From the NCBI GenBank assembly GCA_016987375.1, contig PJRA01000196.1, forward strand, positions 1,918,687-1,937,574: a stretch of DNA of 18,888 nt. The letters are read 5' to 3'. Shown piece by piece: positions 1 through 11,180 of the stretch. Source of the stretch: Brachionus koreanus (lineage: Eukaryota > Rotifera > Eurotatoria > Ploima > Brachionidae). The notes beneath the pieces were generated by a model that was not told the origin of the DNA, ran no database searches, and was given only the letters and a program-made list of their open reading frames with translations. Made by a program: the position numbers and the translations under genes. Positions within the stretch are counted from its first letter, which is position 1; each line of letters starts with the position of its first letter.

Positions 1-442
1 TCCATGTTTTGCTTACCATAGAATAGTGAGCAGACGCTAAGTCAGGCCAAAAAACGTAGTCAAGGTCTTCATGATACTCAGGTATAAATGGGAGCAGTCG
101 TTTATTCAAGCATTCGTCGATATATATGCTCGAATTGATGGCAACTGACTTTGATAATCGAAAAAGAGGGTTAGACATACCTCGATCAGATATGGCTATA
201 CAAACAAGCACCTTCTTTGGTAACTTCTCTTTTCCAGCAAACCGAACACTGTCCGGACTAGTAGACTTGTCATTTGTGTAATATCCAGCATTTCCCGGCA
301 TGTTGTCGCCCGCCAAAGTAAAGTACTTTTCGTCGTCCAAAATAAGCGAATATGGTGAACGATATAGCATATTTGAAAGTTTTTTACTCAATTTCCTGGC
401 TTTCTCATGTCTTTCAAATATTTCAATAATAAAGTTGCAATT
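1..442 (-). mobile_element. DDE transposase of the Tc1/mariner superfamily, partial (runs off the left edge)
   Basis: On the minus strand one frame stays open from a TGA at 445-443 to the window edge, about 147 codons in DNA otherwise dense with stops. It contains LILDDEKYFTL, which carries the first catalytic Asp of this transposase type, then PGNAGYYTNDKS, a basic stretch KEKLPKKVLVCIAISD, and YVFWPDLASAHYS, which carries the second catalytic Asp. The spacing of roughly 90 residues between the two Asp motifs is normal for DDE enzymes of the IS630/Tc1/mariner group. The N-terminal DNA-binding part is absent: the frame closes upstream and no good start is visible. The copy is therefore 5'-truncated, or joined through an intron or indel that I did not resolve. 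The third acidic residue would lie beyond the window. No frameshift is seen, so this copy is younger than the other relics. The superfamily call is firm; the family is not. Confidence 0.8.
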
Positions 443-938
443 TCAAATGAAATTATTATATTCAAATTAAAATCATAACTTATTTGAAATTTATGTGACC
501 AAAAAAAACTTTTACTGGTAACATACTATGTAACAGTTTTAAGTATAAGTCACAAAAATTTAAGTCATTTAGTTGACTTGACTAAAGGCTGGTAGCTTAT
601 AAACAAGCCTGAATCCTCATCAATAAATAAATTAAATAAAAATATTTTAATTAGAATTTAAAGGGATATATTTAAACGATCTCTATAATTACTTAAATGA
701 TCTCCAAAATTTTTTGATCACTTAATTTAATTATTTTTGATACCTTAAAATAATTAAATGATCTCTAAAAAATAATTAAAATGATCACCTAATTTTATAA
801 AAATGATATCAGAAATTAATGATTTGATCTCCGAATTTTAATTTTTAAAATTTTATTATATTAAGATAAAAAATAAAAGTAAGTCAGAAAAATAGAAAAT
901 TTCAAATAAAAATATAAAAGTAAGAAAATTTTATTTAT

Positions 939-1209
939 TTTTTTTTGGGCGACCTCTTCTCCTTTTAGTGACCTTAGCAACTTCATTAATAGTATCCTTT
1001 TAAATCGTTTCAACTCTTTGTTTTTTGCTCGGACGACCCTTTTGTTGACTTTTTTTTGCAATTGAGAATCAACTATTTCAATTTCATCTTCTTCATCTGT
1101 TGTTTCATTTAATATCAGTAGTTTTTTTTGTTGAGATATTTCTTCAACATTTTTTTCAAATGCCTTTTTGGCTTTAGTTGGATGACCTCTGTTTCTTTTT
1201 TGACCAATA
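939..1209 (-). pseudogene. Broken AT-hook protein (transposon-like debris)
   Basis: Read on the minus strand from 1209 down, one frame gives a basic start (KRNRGHPTKAKK), an acidic stretch (NETTDEEDEIEIVD) and then QLQKKVNK. After a +1 shift it continues as QKGRPSKKQRVETI, a stop, and then KVTKRRRGRPKK. RGRP flanked by Lys/Arg is the AT-hook, a minor-groove DNA-binding motif. Here there are two good copies (KGRPSK and RRRGRPKK) and one damaged one (RGHP). The frameshift and the in-frame stop make this a pseudogene. A 66-residue open frame at 861-1061 covers part of it in the wrong frame and is not the real product. A second AT-hook relic lies at 11895-12346 beside a hAT transposase, so this may also be a leftover of such an element. 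Confidence 0.55.
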
Positions 1210-1559
1210 TGGATATATTTTTGGCTTCAATTAGAATTTTAATGTACTTATTTCTTACAGCTATAGCTATTTTATTTTGCCAATTAAGATTGAAAAATTA
1301 AAATTTGGATTTTGCCAATATTTGTTTTTGTTAACGTTTTTAAATTCACACAGACCCAGGACAAAGTCGAGGATAGACAGTAATACTAAAGTCAGATGTG
1401 TAAAATTTAAAATTAAGCAATTTATTTCAACAAAAATAATAATAGTCTGATAGTTTTTGAATTGATTCTTTTTAAAAATAACTAATAAAGGAACGACAGC
1501 AATCAAAGTGTGGTAAATTAAATGTTTTAAAAAATTGAATTATTACAGATTTGCATAGA

Positions 1560-2420
1560 TAGAAAATTTTGCATACAAAAAAAAGTCTTTTATTTACAAC
1601 CATACAGAGATGTATAACATGTTTTCTAAGGTTAAATTTGCCATCAATTAAAATGCCAAGTAATTTGAATTTGTTCTCAATTTTTCAGTTGATAGCCATT
1701 TAAACTTACATACTGTGGTGTTTTATCTCGCTTATTGGGAACAAATATAACATGTTTTAGACCAATTTATTTAAAGCTATTAAATTTACACCATTCAAAA
1801 AGTTAAAATAAATTTTGAATCATTTAAAGAATCAACCAAACTCTCACCATCATTGCCGTATTTGTAAATTATGGTATCATCGGCAAAGAGTTTTCTAAAT
1901 AAATGATCAAGGCAATAGACAATATTGTTAATAAATATAAGAAAAAATAAAGGTCCAAGAACAGGACTTTGTCGAATGCCTAAAAGTAAAGGTAATAAAT
2001 TTGAGAATAGCCTGTTACCTTTAGCCATTTACATCCTTTTTTTTGAAATAATCTGATATTAATGGAAGAGAGTCATTATCAAAACCATAATGAAAGAGTT
2101 TTAGAGTAAGAGACTTAATCAAATGCTTTTTCAAAGTCAATCAATTTAAAAATAACTATCGGTTATTTGACCGATTAAGGTCAGATATAAACTCACGTAA
2201 TGCGGTTTTACATTTAAAAACCTTAACGAAAACCATGTTGACCACTAGGAAAAAGTTGTTCTTTTCAAAATGAACGGTGATTTGTTTTGAAAAAAGTTTT
2301 TCAAGCAATTTAGAAATTCTTAAACTGCCATACCCAACTTTAAGCCTTTTTCTGACTAAACCACAGATTTTTGCACTTCTTCATTTGAGACCTTGTCGAG
2401 CGGTCTGATCCCAAGCCACA
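1560..2420 (-). pseudogene. Decayed non-LTR retrotransposon reverse transcriptase
   Basis: Minus-strand pieces follow the order of a LINE-type reverse transcriptase domain but are broken by frameshifts and stops. From 2340 down: LRISKLLEKLFF (finger region), KCKTALREFISDLNRSNN, then LIDFEKAFD (motif A, carrying a catalytic Asp). Next is GIRQSPVLGPLFFLIFINNI (the normally GVPQGSxLGPxLF block), and KLFADDTIIYKYGNDGESLV with the ADD catalytic core. Last come WCKF...KHVIF and a GILIDGKFNL-like stretch that match the palm/thumb side. The longest unbroken piece is 1795-2028. The NxxPQGS block is degraded (IRQSPV). The element resembles the CR1/L2/Jockey side of non-LTR elements, but the clade cannot be fixed by eye. 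Its own endonuclease is not visible upstream. Confidence 0.85.
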
Positions 2421-2449
2421 TTCTATAGAATGAAGTGGTGAAACTATTC

Positions 2450-4900
2450 ATTTTTCAATTAAAAAAATCGGAAATAGCTTTTTCTGGATAAATTGCAAAA
2501 TGTGTCAACATGGCACCATCGGGTCTTTATGAATATATTGAACAATTTCATGGATAAGGCTGCTTCAGCTCCACAATACCAAGCACTAATGGGTTAGGAT
2601 ATTTGTGTCAGAAAGTCGCAGCAAGAACACAATTTTTTTCAAAAATAAAAATATAATTTTTTTGTAATAAAATTAAATAATTTTATAATATTTTTGATTT
2701 AAGATATGATTGAAAAAAAATTATAAAAAATGATTAAATTTATTGAATAAAAAACAAATAAAGGAAGCAACAAAATTGGTTCAAAAGGCCCCTTCGGCCT
2801 TTGAATGTTAAAAAAAGAAAATTTTATTTTTTAAATAATCAAAGAGGGTCAAACTGACACCACAGACCTTTAAGCATTAAATGAAATAAAAATTAAATAG
2901 AAAAGCTCTACTCAAAGTTGGTCTTACAGTTTTTTTAGTTATTATCAAAAATGAATTTTCAGAGCTTAAGTATGCTGGCTTTAATAAGTTAAAAAGCCAA
3001 GTTTCAAAAGCGATTCAATTAATTTATTGTGAATTTTTTTTGTTAACACAATAACGCCCGAGGGGTTTTTTAGACCCCTTTTAGAAAAATTAAAACTTTG
3101 ATTTTATCAAATATAAATAAAATTTTAAAAAATGATCTTAATAAGCTAAAAATCTTGATTGTAATTTTTAAGAAAATTAATAAATTTTCAAAGAAAATGT
3201 TTAATTTATCTTTATAACTTTATTTGAAATTTTTATGAGAAATCAGCCTGTGTTAAGCATAGAAAAAAGTGACTCTTTGTAATAGAGAGAATGGAATTTT
3301 CATTTTGACCATTTGGCTCATGTAATATATATTTCTATTTGACTTTGCTTATGATTTAAAAATTTTGTCTTTTAGGCATTGAATTTTTATCAAGATTTAC
3401 CAAGATTTCAAATGTTACCTCTATAACAAAAACAATTATTTCAGTCATGGATTCTTTAAATCCAAGATATTTTTTGAATTTTTTTTTGAGGTTTTCAAGG
3501 TCTTAAATTCATATTCAGCACTAAACTATTGGATTTACTGAAATTTGTTTGTATTCAAATAAAGTGTGTTAAGATAAAATAGACATTCTTTTATTTAATA
3601 ATCTTTAATTAAAAAAACATGTAAAGCATCTCTCATCAACATACTTGTCACGAATCATTGAAGCTTCTAGATGCTGATTTGAATCTTAACTGATTGCATA
3701 TAGTTTATTCTTTTTCTAAATTCTCTAATGTTATCAATTGAACAAAGATTTTTTTAATCAGTTTTATTAAAAATTATTATTAAAAAAAATAATTTACCTA
3801 ACGTAAAAAATCTGAAAATTATTATTTTTCTTTTAAGAAAATAGTCTAAATAATAAAAAGTAAAAAGATGAAAATTTTTTGATGAAAAATTGTTTTGAAA
3901 ATAAGCATGCTTAATAAAATCAGGGCACTGATTTTCAAAATTTATTTGACCAGTTTTTAGACAAATATATTTCGCAATTTGGAAAAATCACTGAGAAGCC
4001 AAAATTTTCATTTAATTTTTTGTCGAAAACAAAAATAAGAAATTAATTTCCGCTAGTTTGTTGCATAAAAAATCTTTGAAATTCTTTTGAAATCAGGGAG
4101 TTTTTTTTTTTGAAAAATAAATAAATCTAGATTAAAAAAATATGTTTTTACTCTATGTTTGAAATGAATAAATGATGACCTATGTATGTAAGAAAATTAA
4201 ATATTTTAAAATTTTGACTAATTTTAAATTTCGAAATTTTAATTAAAGGCCAGTCAACACAAAATTGAATTTTTCTAAGAAAATATTTTCTACTAAGTAG
4301 TCTGTCTGAAGTTGAAGAGCTTATTTTCTTTTTAGAAACCAAAATTTGAATTTTTACTCTCAAGAAACTAATAAAAAATAATGGACTTTGATATTTTTTT
4401 TTCTTGAAAAAAAAAATTTACTTGAAACCTTTTTATTCGCTACACTCAGTAGAAAAATTATTTTCTTTTTTTTCAAAATTCATTCATTTAAAATATAATT
4501 TAAATTAGACTAGCTTAGCTATATGAGTGATCACAAAAATTTTATTTTTTTTTTTTTCTAATCAAAAGATTAAAAAAAATATTAAAACAAATCGAAAAAT
4601 CAATTAGAAAGGGCATTTTGTGCGATTATCAAAGTAAACATGGGAGTTTCCGCATACAAATTATTTTGCTTAATCGAAGCTATTTGAGAAAATAAACAAT
4701 TTAAGACAAACAATTCATTAAGTAATTGATCCTGAGCTTAATAAACGAGCTTAATCCTTTGCTCAACAAAATTGGCAAATAATAAGTTTTCTAAACAAAT
4801 TGAGTCTCTTGTCTTTAATTAAAATTCACATATAAATAAAAACTGAAATCTATTTTAAAACCAAAATTATTCTAAATGAAAATTAAAGAGAAAAAAAAAG
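2450..4900. other. Gene-free AT-rich intergenic stretch with two small GC hairpins
   Basis: I see no supportable gene on either strand. The open frame at 4148-4363 is low-complexity and lacks any motif. Two short GC-rich inverted repeats stand out against the A/T background: 2781-2804, where TCAAAAGGCC pairs with GGCCTTTGA around a CCTTC loop, and 3061-3079, where AGGGGT pairs with ACCCCT. They may be remnants of a mobile element or of a structured RNA. Nothing else supports an RNA gene. The part nearest 2450-2640 may include further degraded retroposon sequence upstream of the reverse transcriptase relic. Confidence 0.5.
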
Positions 4901-4915
4901 ATAAAATTCCATTTA

Positions 4916-4925
4916 CCAAATAAGG
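4916..4925 (+). promoter_or_regulatory. CArG box (SRF-type site) upstream of actin
   Basis: CCAAATAAGG is an exact match to the serum response element core CC(A/T)6GG. It lies 250 bp upstream of the TATA box and 358 bp upstream of the actin start codon. Animal actin promoters are classic SRF targets, so the position gives it weight. A second, imperfect copy (CTATATTTGG, one base off) lies at 5052-5061. SRF control is an inference from these matches. Confidence 0.55.
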
Positions 4926-5121
4926 CAATTTTTAAAATAAAATAAAAAGCAAATTAATTAACCATATGTTTTTATTTATTTATTTTTTTAATAGAGACAA
5001 ATTTCTATGTGAAGAAATTAATACACGCACTCGCTCAATCCTCTTTTTCATCTATATTTGGATTTATTTTGGTATCTTGCCTTCTCTAAGATACTAATGA
5101 TTAATATACAAACACCGTGTT

Positions 5122-5153
5122 TCTCTCTTTCTCTCTCTCTCTCTCTCTCACTC
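5122..5153 (+). repeat. CT-rich microsatellite in the actin promoter
   Basis: An almost pure CT tract (GA on the other strand) of about 30 bp lies some 25-55 bp upstream of the TATA box. GA/CT tracts of this type are common nucleosome-free promoter elements in invertebrates. A role here is inferred from position only. Confidence 0.7.
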
Positions 5154-5175
5154 TTTTTTGTTTTGTTTTTCTTTC

Positions 5176-5183
5176 TATAAATA
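5176..5183 (+). promoter_or_regulatory. TATA box of the actin gene
   Basis: TATAAATA sits 101-108 bp upstream of the actin ATG. A start site about 30 bp downstream would give a 5' leader of roughly 75 nt. No GT donor with a convincing partner is seen between it and the ATG, so an intron in this leader is not needed. Confidence 0.6.
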
Positions 5184-5271
5184 CTTAAACTAGATTTTTA
5201 AATTTTTTCAGAAAATAAAAAAAATTTTGAATCTTAACTTTATTTTTTGTTTTAGAAAATTTGAAAAATAA

Positions 5272-6414
<1,143 letters not shown>

Positions 6415-6619
6415 AAAATTCAAAAACATTTTAACTTTTCAATTTAAAAGAGAGATTTGATTTTTTTTTGCTTTCAGCAAATGATCTAAAAAAATAATTT
6501 TAAATTTTCTCGGACTACTAAAATTAGAATTTTTTATCATTATTTTCCTTTTTAATTAATCAACTCGAATTAATTAATTAATTTTACAAATGTCTATTTG
6601 CTGGTGTTTAATTATTTCA

Positions 6620-6625
6620 AATAAA
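6620..6625 (+). terminator. Poly(A) signal after actin
   Basis: AATAAA lies 206 bp after the actin stop codon, in an A/T-rich 3' region. It is the first canonical signal on this strand. In such AT-rich DNA the hexamer can occur by chance, so the exact 3' end is uncertain. Confidence 0.4.
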
Positions 6626-6964
6626 TTAAAATATTGGATAACAATTAATTTTATTAATAATAAAATAATTTATTAAATTTAAAATTTCTAAATTGCATAT
6701 ATAAAAAATCAGTTTGTGCAAAAAGTTCAAATAAGTTTATTTTTGAGCATTGTGCAAGAATTTGTAAATCGGACAATAAAAAAATCAGAACAAAAGTAAA
6801 ATTATGAAAGCACTAATTAAAAGAATTTTAAAATGAAGGAGAATGTCGGACGTTTAAGAAAAAAATTTTTTATTTTTCAAAACATAAGCTATATTTTATT
6901 TAGAATTTTAGATAATTTAAAAAAGAGAAATTAAAAATTTTTTTTTTAAATTTATACATTAAAT

Positions 6965-7290
6965 AAAGTCAAAAAATTAATTTTGTATGAATGGCCGCTT
7001 GTACTTCTGCTTGAAAAAGTGAGTGGAGATTGCCATTTGATTTGATAAATATTTCTTTAAACTTTAAACATTTGAATTTAGTCACATCTCATTCGCCTTT
7101 CGGTTAAATTCGTCAGGTTTAGAGCCTTTAGTCTATGATTGTAGTTTATATCCTTAAAACAGCAGATAGCACGAGTAGCTTTTCGTTGAACAGCCTCTAG
7201 AATTATTTTATCTTTCTCTAGATATGTGCACCATTCAGGAATAGCATACTCTTAGTGAGGCCAATAAGACTTTTATTAAGAAATTTAATG
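6965..7290 (-). pseudogene. C-terminal end of a non-LTR retrotransposon reverse transcriptase, decayed
   Basis: One minus-strand frame reads KSYWPH, a stop, EYAIPEWCTYLEKDKIIL, then EAVQRKATRAICCFKDINYN, HRLKALNLTNLTERRMRCD, a stop, IQMFKV, a stop, and RSTSGHSYKIN. This is the thumb/connection region after the reverse transcriptase palm: LEYAxPVW, lExVQRrATrxI, YxxRLxxLxLxxLxxRRxRgD, and the terminal RGHSYKI-type motif. The frame is kept throughout, with three stops at codons that should be Leu, Leu/Ile or similar. Decay is therefore by point mutation rather than shifts. Motifs before LEYA are lost. It differs in region from the relic at 1560-2420, so it is a separate insertion. Confidence 0.85.
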
Positions 7291-7688
7291 ACCATCTGTG
7301 TCCGAAATTTAATACTATGAAGAACTTTTTGATAAATTATTTTTTAAATAAAAGAAAAAAAATTAACTAATGCGAGATTCAATCTAATTTACTATTAAGT
7401 TATTTTAAACCTTGATCATTTTTAATTTTATATCAAGTAAAATTTATTACCTTATTGTATAATAAATAATTAATTATTGATTTAATACTACTCTTTTATT
7501 TATATAAAATTATATTAAAATTTGTCCAGGGGACTAATCTCTATTTAAATAAATATTTATTAATTTATTTTATCCTGAGTCAATTTGGCTAAAGATTCTT
7601 TAAAAATATTAAAAAATGAAAAAAATTAAAAGCTCAAATTAAATTTAATTTATTTAGATGCTTATAAATTTAGTAAAATAATAAAAAA

Positions 7689-9590
7689 TCAATTTGGCTT
7701 TTTCTCAAAATATTCCGTTTTGTAATGAAGATTTTGATTTTCTATTTCCAGATATTTAATGTCATTTTCTAGTAATTTATTTTGTTTTTTCAGTTCAACT
7801 AATTTCTCTTTATTCATTTGCAACTCTAAACAAAAAAAGAATGTTCTAATTTTACAGCTTTAACATGATTCGTTGTTTAAAAGAAAAGTTCAAAAAATTG
7901 ACGGCAATGTGAAATTTCATAGAAATTTTCATTACAAAAAGTAAAAAATTTTATAACTATTGTTCTAAAGCTGATAAACATGTTTCATCAGCATAACATA
8001 CATATGAAACATGAAATTTCACATTGATAAAATTGACTTTAGCAATCAAAAGTTAATATCCAGCAAAATAAAACATGAAAAAAAGTTTCTTTTTTTTTTT
8101 TAAAAAGTATTTTGTCCTTTTATAAAATCAATTTTAGCTAAAATAACGATCAAATATTTCTTACCTTCAAATTGAATTTCATATTTTGTTTTTAAAGCTT
8201 CTAACTCAATTTTTTGTCGATTCATGTCTTTTGTGATAGGTAAATAATAAAAATACAAAAACAAAAAACATCCGATTATCAGAAGGAATAAGAAAATGTT
8301 AATTATTATTGAAACAACCAAACCTTTAAAATCAGTTAATCAATTTTTTTATTGAAAAATATTATTTAATTATAAGAATTAATAATAATTACAGTAGGAT
8401 TTCCAAGAGTTGTCCCCTGATTTATTCTTGGATAATTAAAATTTAAAAATATCTTAAAACTTAATAAAAGCTTAGTGACAAATGAAGCTTATTCGGACAA
8501 AGAGATCTAAAAATCCTATCTTGCCCATGCTTCATTTGTCAATAATGTTAATTTTTTTTTTAAATTTGAAAATAAACTTACGTTGTAATTTGGATTTAGA
8601 TAATAGAAAGGATCTAAAAAAAATTAAATATTAAATTAGATTTAAATATTAGATGAAATTAATTTTATTCACTTTGCATTTCACTCTCTATTTTTTATTA
8701 AATTTAGAAAATTTTTTCAATTTTAAAAACAAATAACTGAATTTTAATTTCTAAACAACAAACACTGAAATAATTAATATTTTTCTAAAAAGGTTTGCAA
8801 TTCAAATTTTATTTTTGAAACATAACTAAACTGACAAATTTTCTTAGTGGATTTTAGATAAACTTTTTTATTGGTGATTTTAGGTAAAGTTTCTTAACTT
8901 CAGTTCAATTTTTTTTAAATTTTCAATTATTTTTCGAAAACTAAAAATAAAATTTTTTGAAATCGTAGAAATTTATGACTTTTCGTAAAATCGTCCAACA
9001 ATCCACCAACTATATTTTTGATTTTCACATCAAAAAAAGATAAATAATGTTAAATATTGTTGTATTTAAAAAACATGTTTTATTCTTTTATTATTCATTC
9101 TTTTTATTTTTTATTATATTTTGTGCTATTCAATAAATCATATTCACAAAACTAACTCTCTTTGCTCGGCACTCTATAACAATATTTAAAATTCAATAAT
9201 TTAATACTTTTAAAGTGTTATTATTTAGTCCATCTTTTTGTTGAATGTTTAAAAATAATCATTTTTTACCTATCTTACAATCAGACTTGTGCATAGACCA
9301 AAAAAATAGTAATTTAAACGTCTTTTCAAATTTAATTCATTTGTTTTTACTTGACTTTAAATTTTTTTATTAAAATAATATAAAAATTAAAATCTCTTAA
9401 AAAACAATTATTTGTTAGATTTAAAATACTTTTATATATAGAAAAAAATTCCTTAAATCTTTATAATAATTTTTAAATGTAAATTTGAATTTTATTCAAA
9501 AAAAGAGTAATTTTAATTGAAAATCTAGAATTTAGTAAAAGTTTTCTTACCTTCTTCAAGTGAAATTGTACTTTCTCCTTTTAAGTTCAT
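7689..9590 (-). CDS. Five-exon gene for a 133-residue single-pass membrane protein with coiled-coil tail; family not recognised
   Basis: Coding exons, in transcript order on the minus strand, are 9590-9551, 8613-8582, 8426-8393, 8323-8165 and 7825-7689. They sum to 402 nt and all junctions keep phase. Donors are GTAAGA, GTAAGT, GTAATT and GTAAGA. Acceptors end TTTTTTTAG, CCAAG, TTAAAG and TTTGTTTAG; the ones before exons 3 and 4 are weak. Residues 1-35 are polar (starting MNLKGESTISLEE, then DPFYYLNPNYN). Residues 36-63 form one strongly hydrophobic membrane segment rich in Ile, Leu and Phe. Residues 67-125 are charged and heptad-like (ELEALKTKYEIQFEELQ, LVELKKQNKLLENDIKYLEI), predicting a coiled coil. 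The stop is TGA at 7691-7689. There is no cleavable signal peptide, so it should be a signal-anchored membrane protein that may self-associate. Orientation is not clear. The start ATG is inferred from exon 1. Exons 4 and 5 are the best supported, exon 3 the least. Confidence 0.68.
7905..8026. repeat. 16-bp inverted repeat with nested arms inside intron 4
   Basis: CAATGTGAAATTTCAT (7905-7920) is matched perfectly in inverse at 8011-8026. The 90-bp loop contains an inner pair, TGTTTCAT (7981-7988) and ATGAAACA (8004-8011). The structure lies wholly within intron 4 (7826-8164) of the membrane/coiled-coil gene. It may be a tiny foldback element or a hairpin in the pre-mRNA. Confidence 0.6.
8476..8541. 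repeat. 13-bp perfect inverted repeat inside intron 2
   Basis: TGACAAATGAAGC at 8476-8488 is repeated in inverse as GCTTCATTTGTCA at 8529-8541, with a 40-bp spacer. It falls inside intron 2 (8427-8581) of the minus-strand gene. No flanking target duplication is obvious. It could be a minimal foldback element or a structured intron. Confidence 0.65.
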
Positions 9591-9894
9591 TTCTATTTCT
9601 TCTAATCTTTTATTTTTATTTATTTAGAATCAATTTTTTAAAATTATATCAAATCATTTACACCAGTCAAAATTTAATTTTTGAATAAATATTTTAGATT
9701 CAAATGGTCATTTTGATTGAAATGCTTATTTTAGAAAAGTAAAGGAAAGTCATGCATTAACAAAAAACTCTTTTGACAATTTTTAATTTTATTTGATATT
9801 AATTAAAAAGATATAAGAACAAAATTTGTACTTTAAAAAAAATGCTAAATCTAAACATAATGATTTTGTTGGTTTTTAAAATAACTCAGATACC

Positions 9895-10790
9895 TAGAAA
9901 CCAATTCCGAATCAGATCTTATTTAGGATCCTGTCAGGATTCCTTACTGGAATCTGGGACATATCTTAGAATTTTTCTTAGCCAGGGCTGTATAGGATCC
10001 TAAAAAATCTTTAGTCATCCTAGGATCTTAAAAGATCCTGTTTAGAATTCAAAAGATTTTTTAAAAAAGCCTAGACTTGTTATCAAAATAAACAAATAAT
10101 TTTATGCTAATCAATAGCCATGATATTACTGCTAAATGTATTATTTACGAAGTTGAAGAAAATTTTTTTTATATTACAGATTATGAAAATGAAAACGAAC
10201 ATGATTAAATTAAAATTATCCTTATTTAAGCTTATATTTAAAATATACTTTAACTTTAAGTTTATATTAAATTTAATTTTGTACAAAAAATTTTTTTTAT
10301 TCATGACAAAGCATTTTTCAAGTATTTATCAATTTTTTCAAATAAAAATATCAAAAACGACAAAATTATATTAAAGCGTAAAAAAAACTCTATCCTAATA
10401 AAATTAATAGACAATTGAAATTTAATTTTTTCCTTTTTCAATCTCTAGGGAATCTTGAAAGTCCTTAAAAATTCTTTTTCTCAAGATATTTTTTATGAAT
10501 CTTAATTAAACTTAAATGATCTTATATTTAAGATAATTCAAGAATTTATCCTTAAGAATCTTACTAAGAACCTAAAGACATTTAAAAATCAAGAAATGAT
10601 CTCACATTCGTTAAGATTCTTGACTAGGATCCAAAATTAAGAATCTTAATTCATTTCTGTAAATACTCTAACAAGAGTCTTATTAAATTTCCGTGTAGAA
10701 TCCTAAGAATTTGGACATAAAAGATTTTATAAAAATCGAATCAAGATTCTTTTAAGGTTCCTACAAGATTTTCCTTAATAATCTTATGAA
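9895..10790. repeat. Field of degenerate AGGATCYT / AAGATTCTTA repeats
   Basis: Two blocks, 9895-10075 and 10440-10790, are packed with variants of AGGATCCT, AAGATCCT, AAGAATCTTA and TTAAGATTCTT in both orientations. One perfect inverted pair is TTAAGATTCTT (10611-10621) with AAGAATCTTAA (10639-10649). The blocks are separated by about 360 bp of plain A/T-rich sequence. At 9983 the bases CAGGGCTGTATAGGATCC resemble a hAT transposon terminus (CAGGGNTG), and subterminal repeats are usual in hAT elements. The field also directly abuts the hAT transposase relic. Reading it as hAT subterminal repeats is an inference. The short open frames at 10120-10374 and 10107-10304 have no motif and are not called. 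Confidence 0.5.
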
Positions 10791-10824
10791 TTGATTATTA
10801 ACCAATTTTGATTAGAAAATTTAT

Positions 10825-11180
10825 CTAATTTATGAAATTACCGATGGTGGTGTCTGCTATTGAGGAGTTATTATTATGGAAATTTATGTTAAAGATGTAT
10901 GCTGGCTTAAGAATTAGCATATATACCTCTACGCCTTCTCGCTTCATAGGACATCTTAAGTCAGGATTACTTAGATCGAATAAGTTTTTTTTATAGCCAT
11001 TCAAAACCGATTCCAGCATTAAGTAGGCTGAATACCACCGCGTAATATTTTCCAATCTCAGTCTTGATTTATTTAGTCCAAAATTTCGGTTCAAATTGAT
11101 ACATCGTCTTATATGTGAATTCGACTTGTTCAAACGTCTAAGCGTATTACATAATATCTTTTGTTTGGCAAGAGCATGAC
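10825..11180 (-). pseudogene. hAT-family transposase fragment
   Basis: The minus-strand frame reads AKQKILCNTLRRLNKSNSHI, then RLRLENITRWYSAYLMLESV, then MLILKPAYIFNINFHNNNSS. The block TRWxSxYxMLExxL is the conserved signature of the RNase H-like core of hAT transposases. It is preceded by the expected helix and followed by the ILKPAYxFNxxxQxNxSSI stretch seen in invertebrate hAT proteins. Upstream, around 11180-11215, the Cys/His block that normally precedes it is present only across a stop or frameshift. The C-terminal dimerisation domain is missing: the frame ends at 10825, where the AAGATTCTTA repeats begin. This is a dead relic. Together with the AT-hook and zinc-finger-like pieces at 11590-12346 it looks like one element read right to left. 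Confidence 0.8.

Noticed and set aside
861..1061. 66-residue minus-strand frame
   Set aside because: It overlaps the AT-hook relic in a shifted frame; its second half is not the AT-hook reading.
1267..1506. 79-residue minus-strand open frame downstream of the reverse transcriptase relic
   Set aside because: It might be the degraded C-terminal tail of that element, but I could not match its residues to the expected motifs in any frame.
2781..3079. GC hairpins considered as terminators or RNA genes
   Set aside because: Bacterial-type terminators do not apply to a eukaryotic nuclear sequence, and the hairpins lack tRNA or snRNA features.
4148..4363. 71-residue minus-strand open frame
   Set aside because: Low-complexity composition, no motif, no splice or promoter support.
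10120..10374. 84-residue plus-strand open frame, and a 65-residue minus-strand frame over the same bases
   Set aside because: Almost only Lys, Ile, Leu, Phe and Asn from A/T-rich sequence, with no motif and no codon bias. It lies between the two repeat blocks and is most likely chance.
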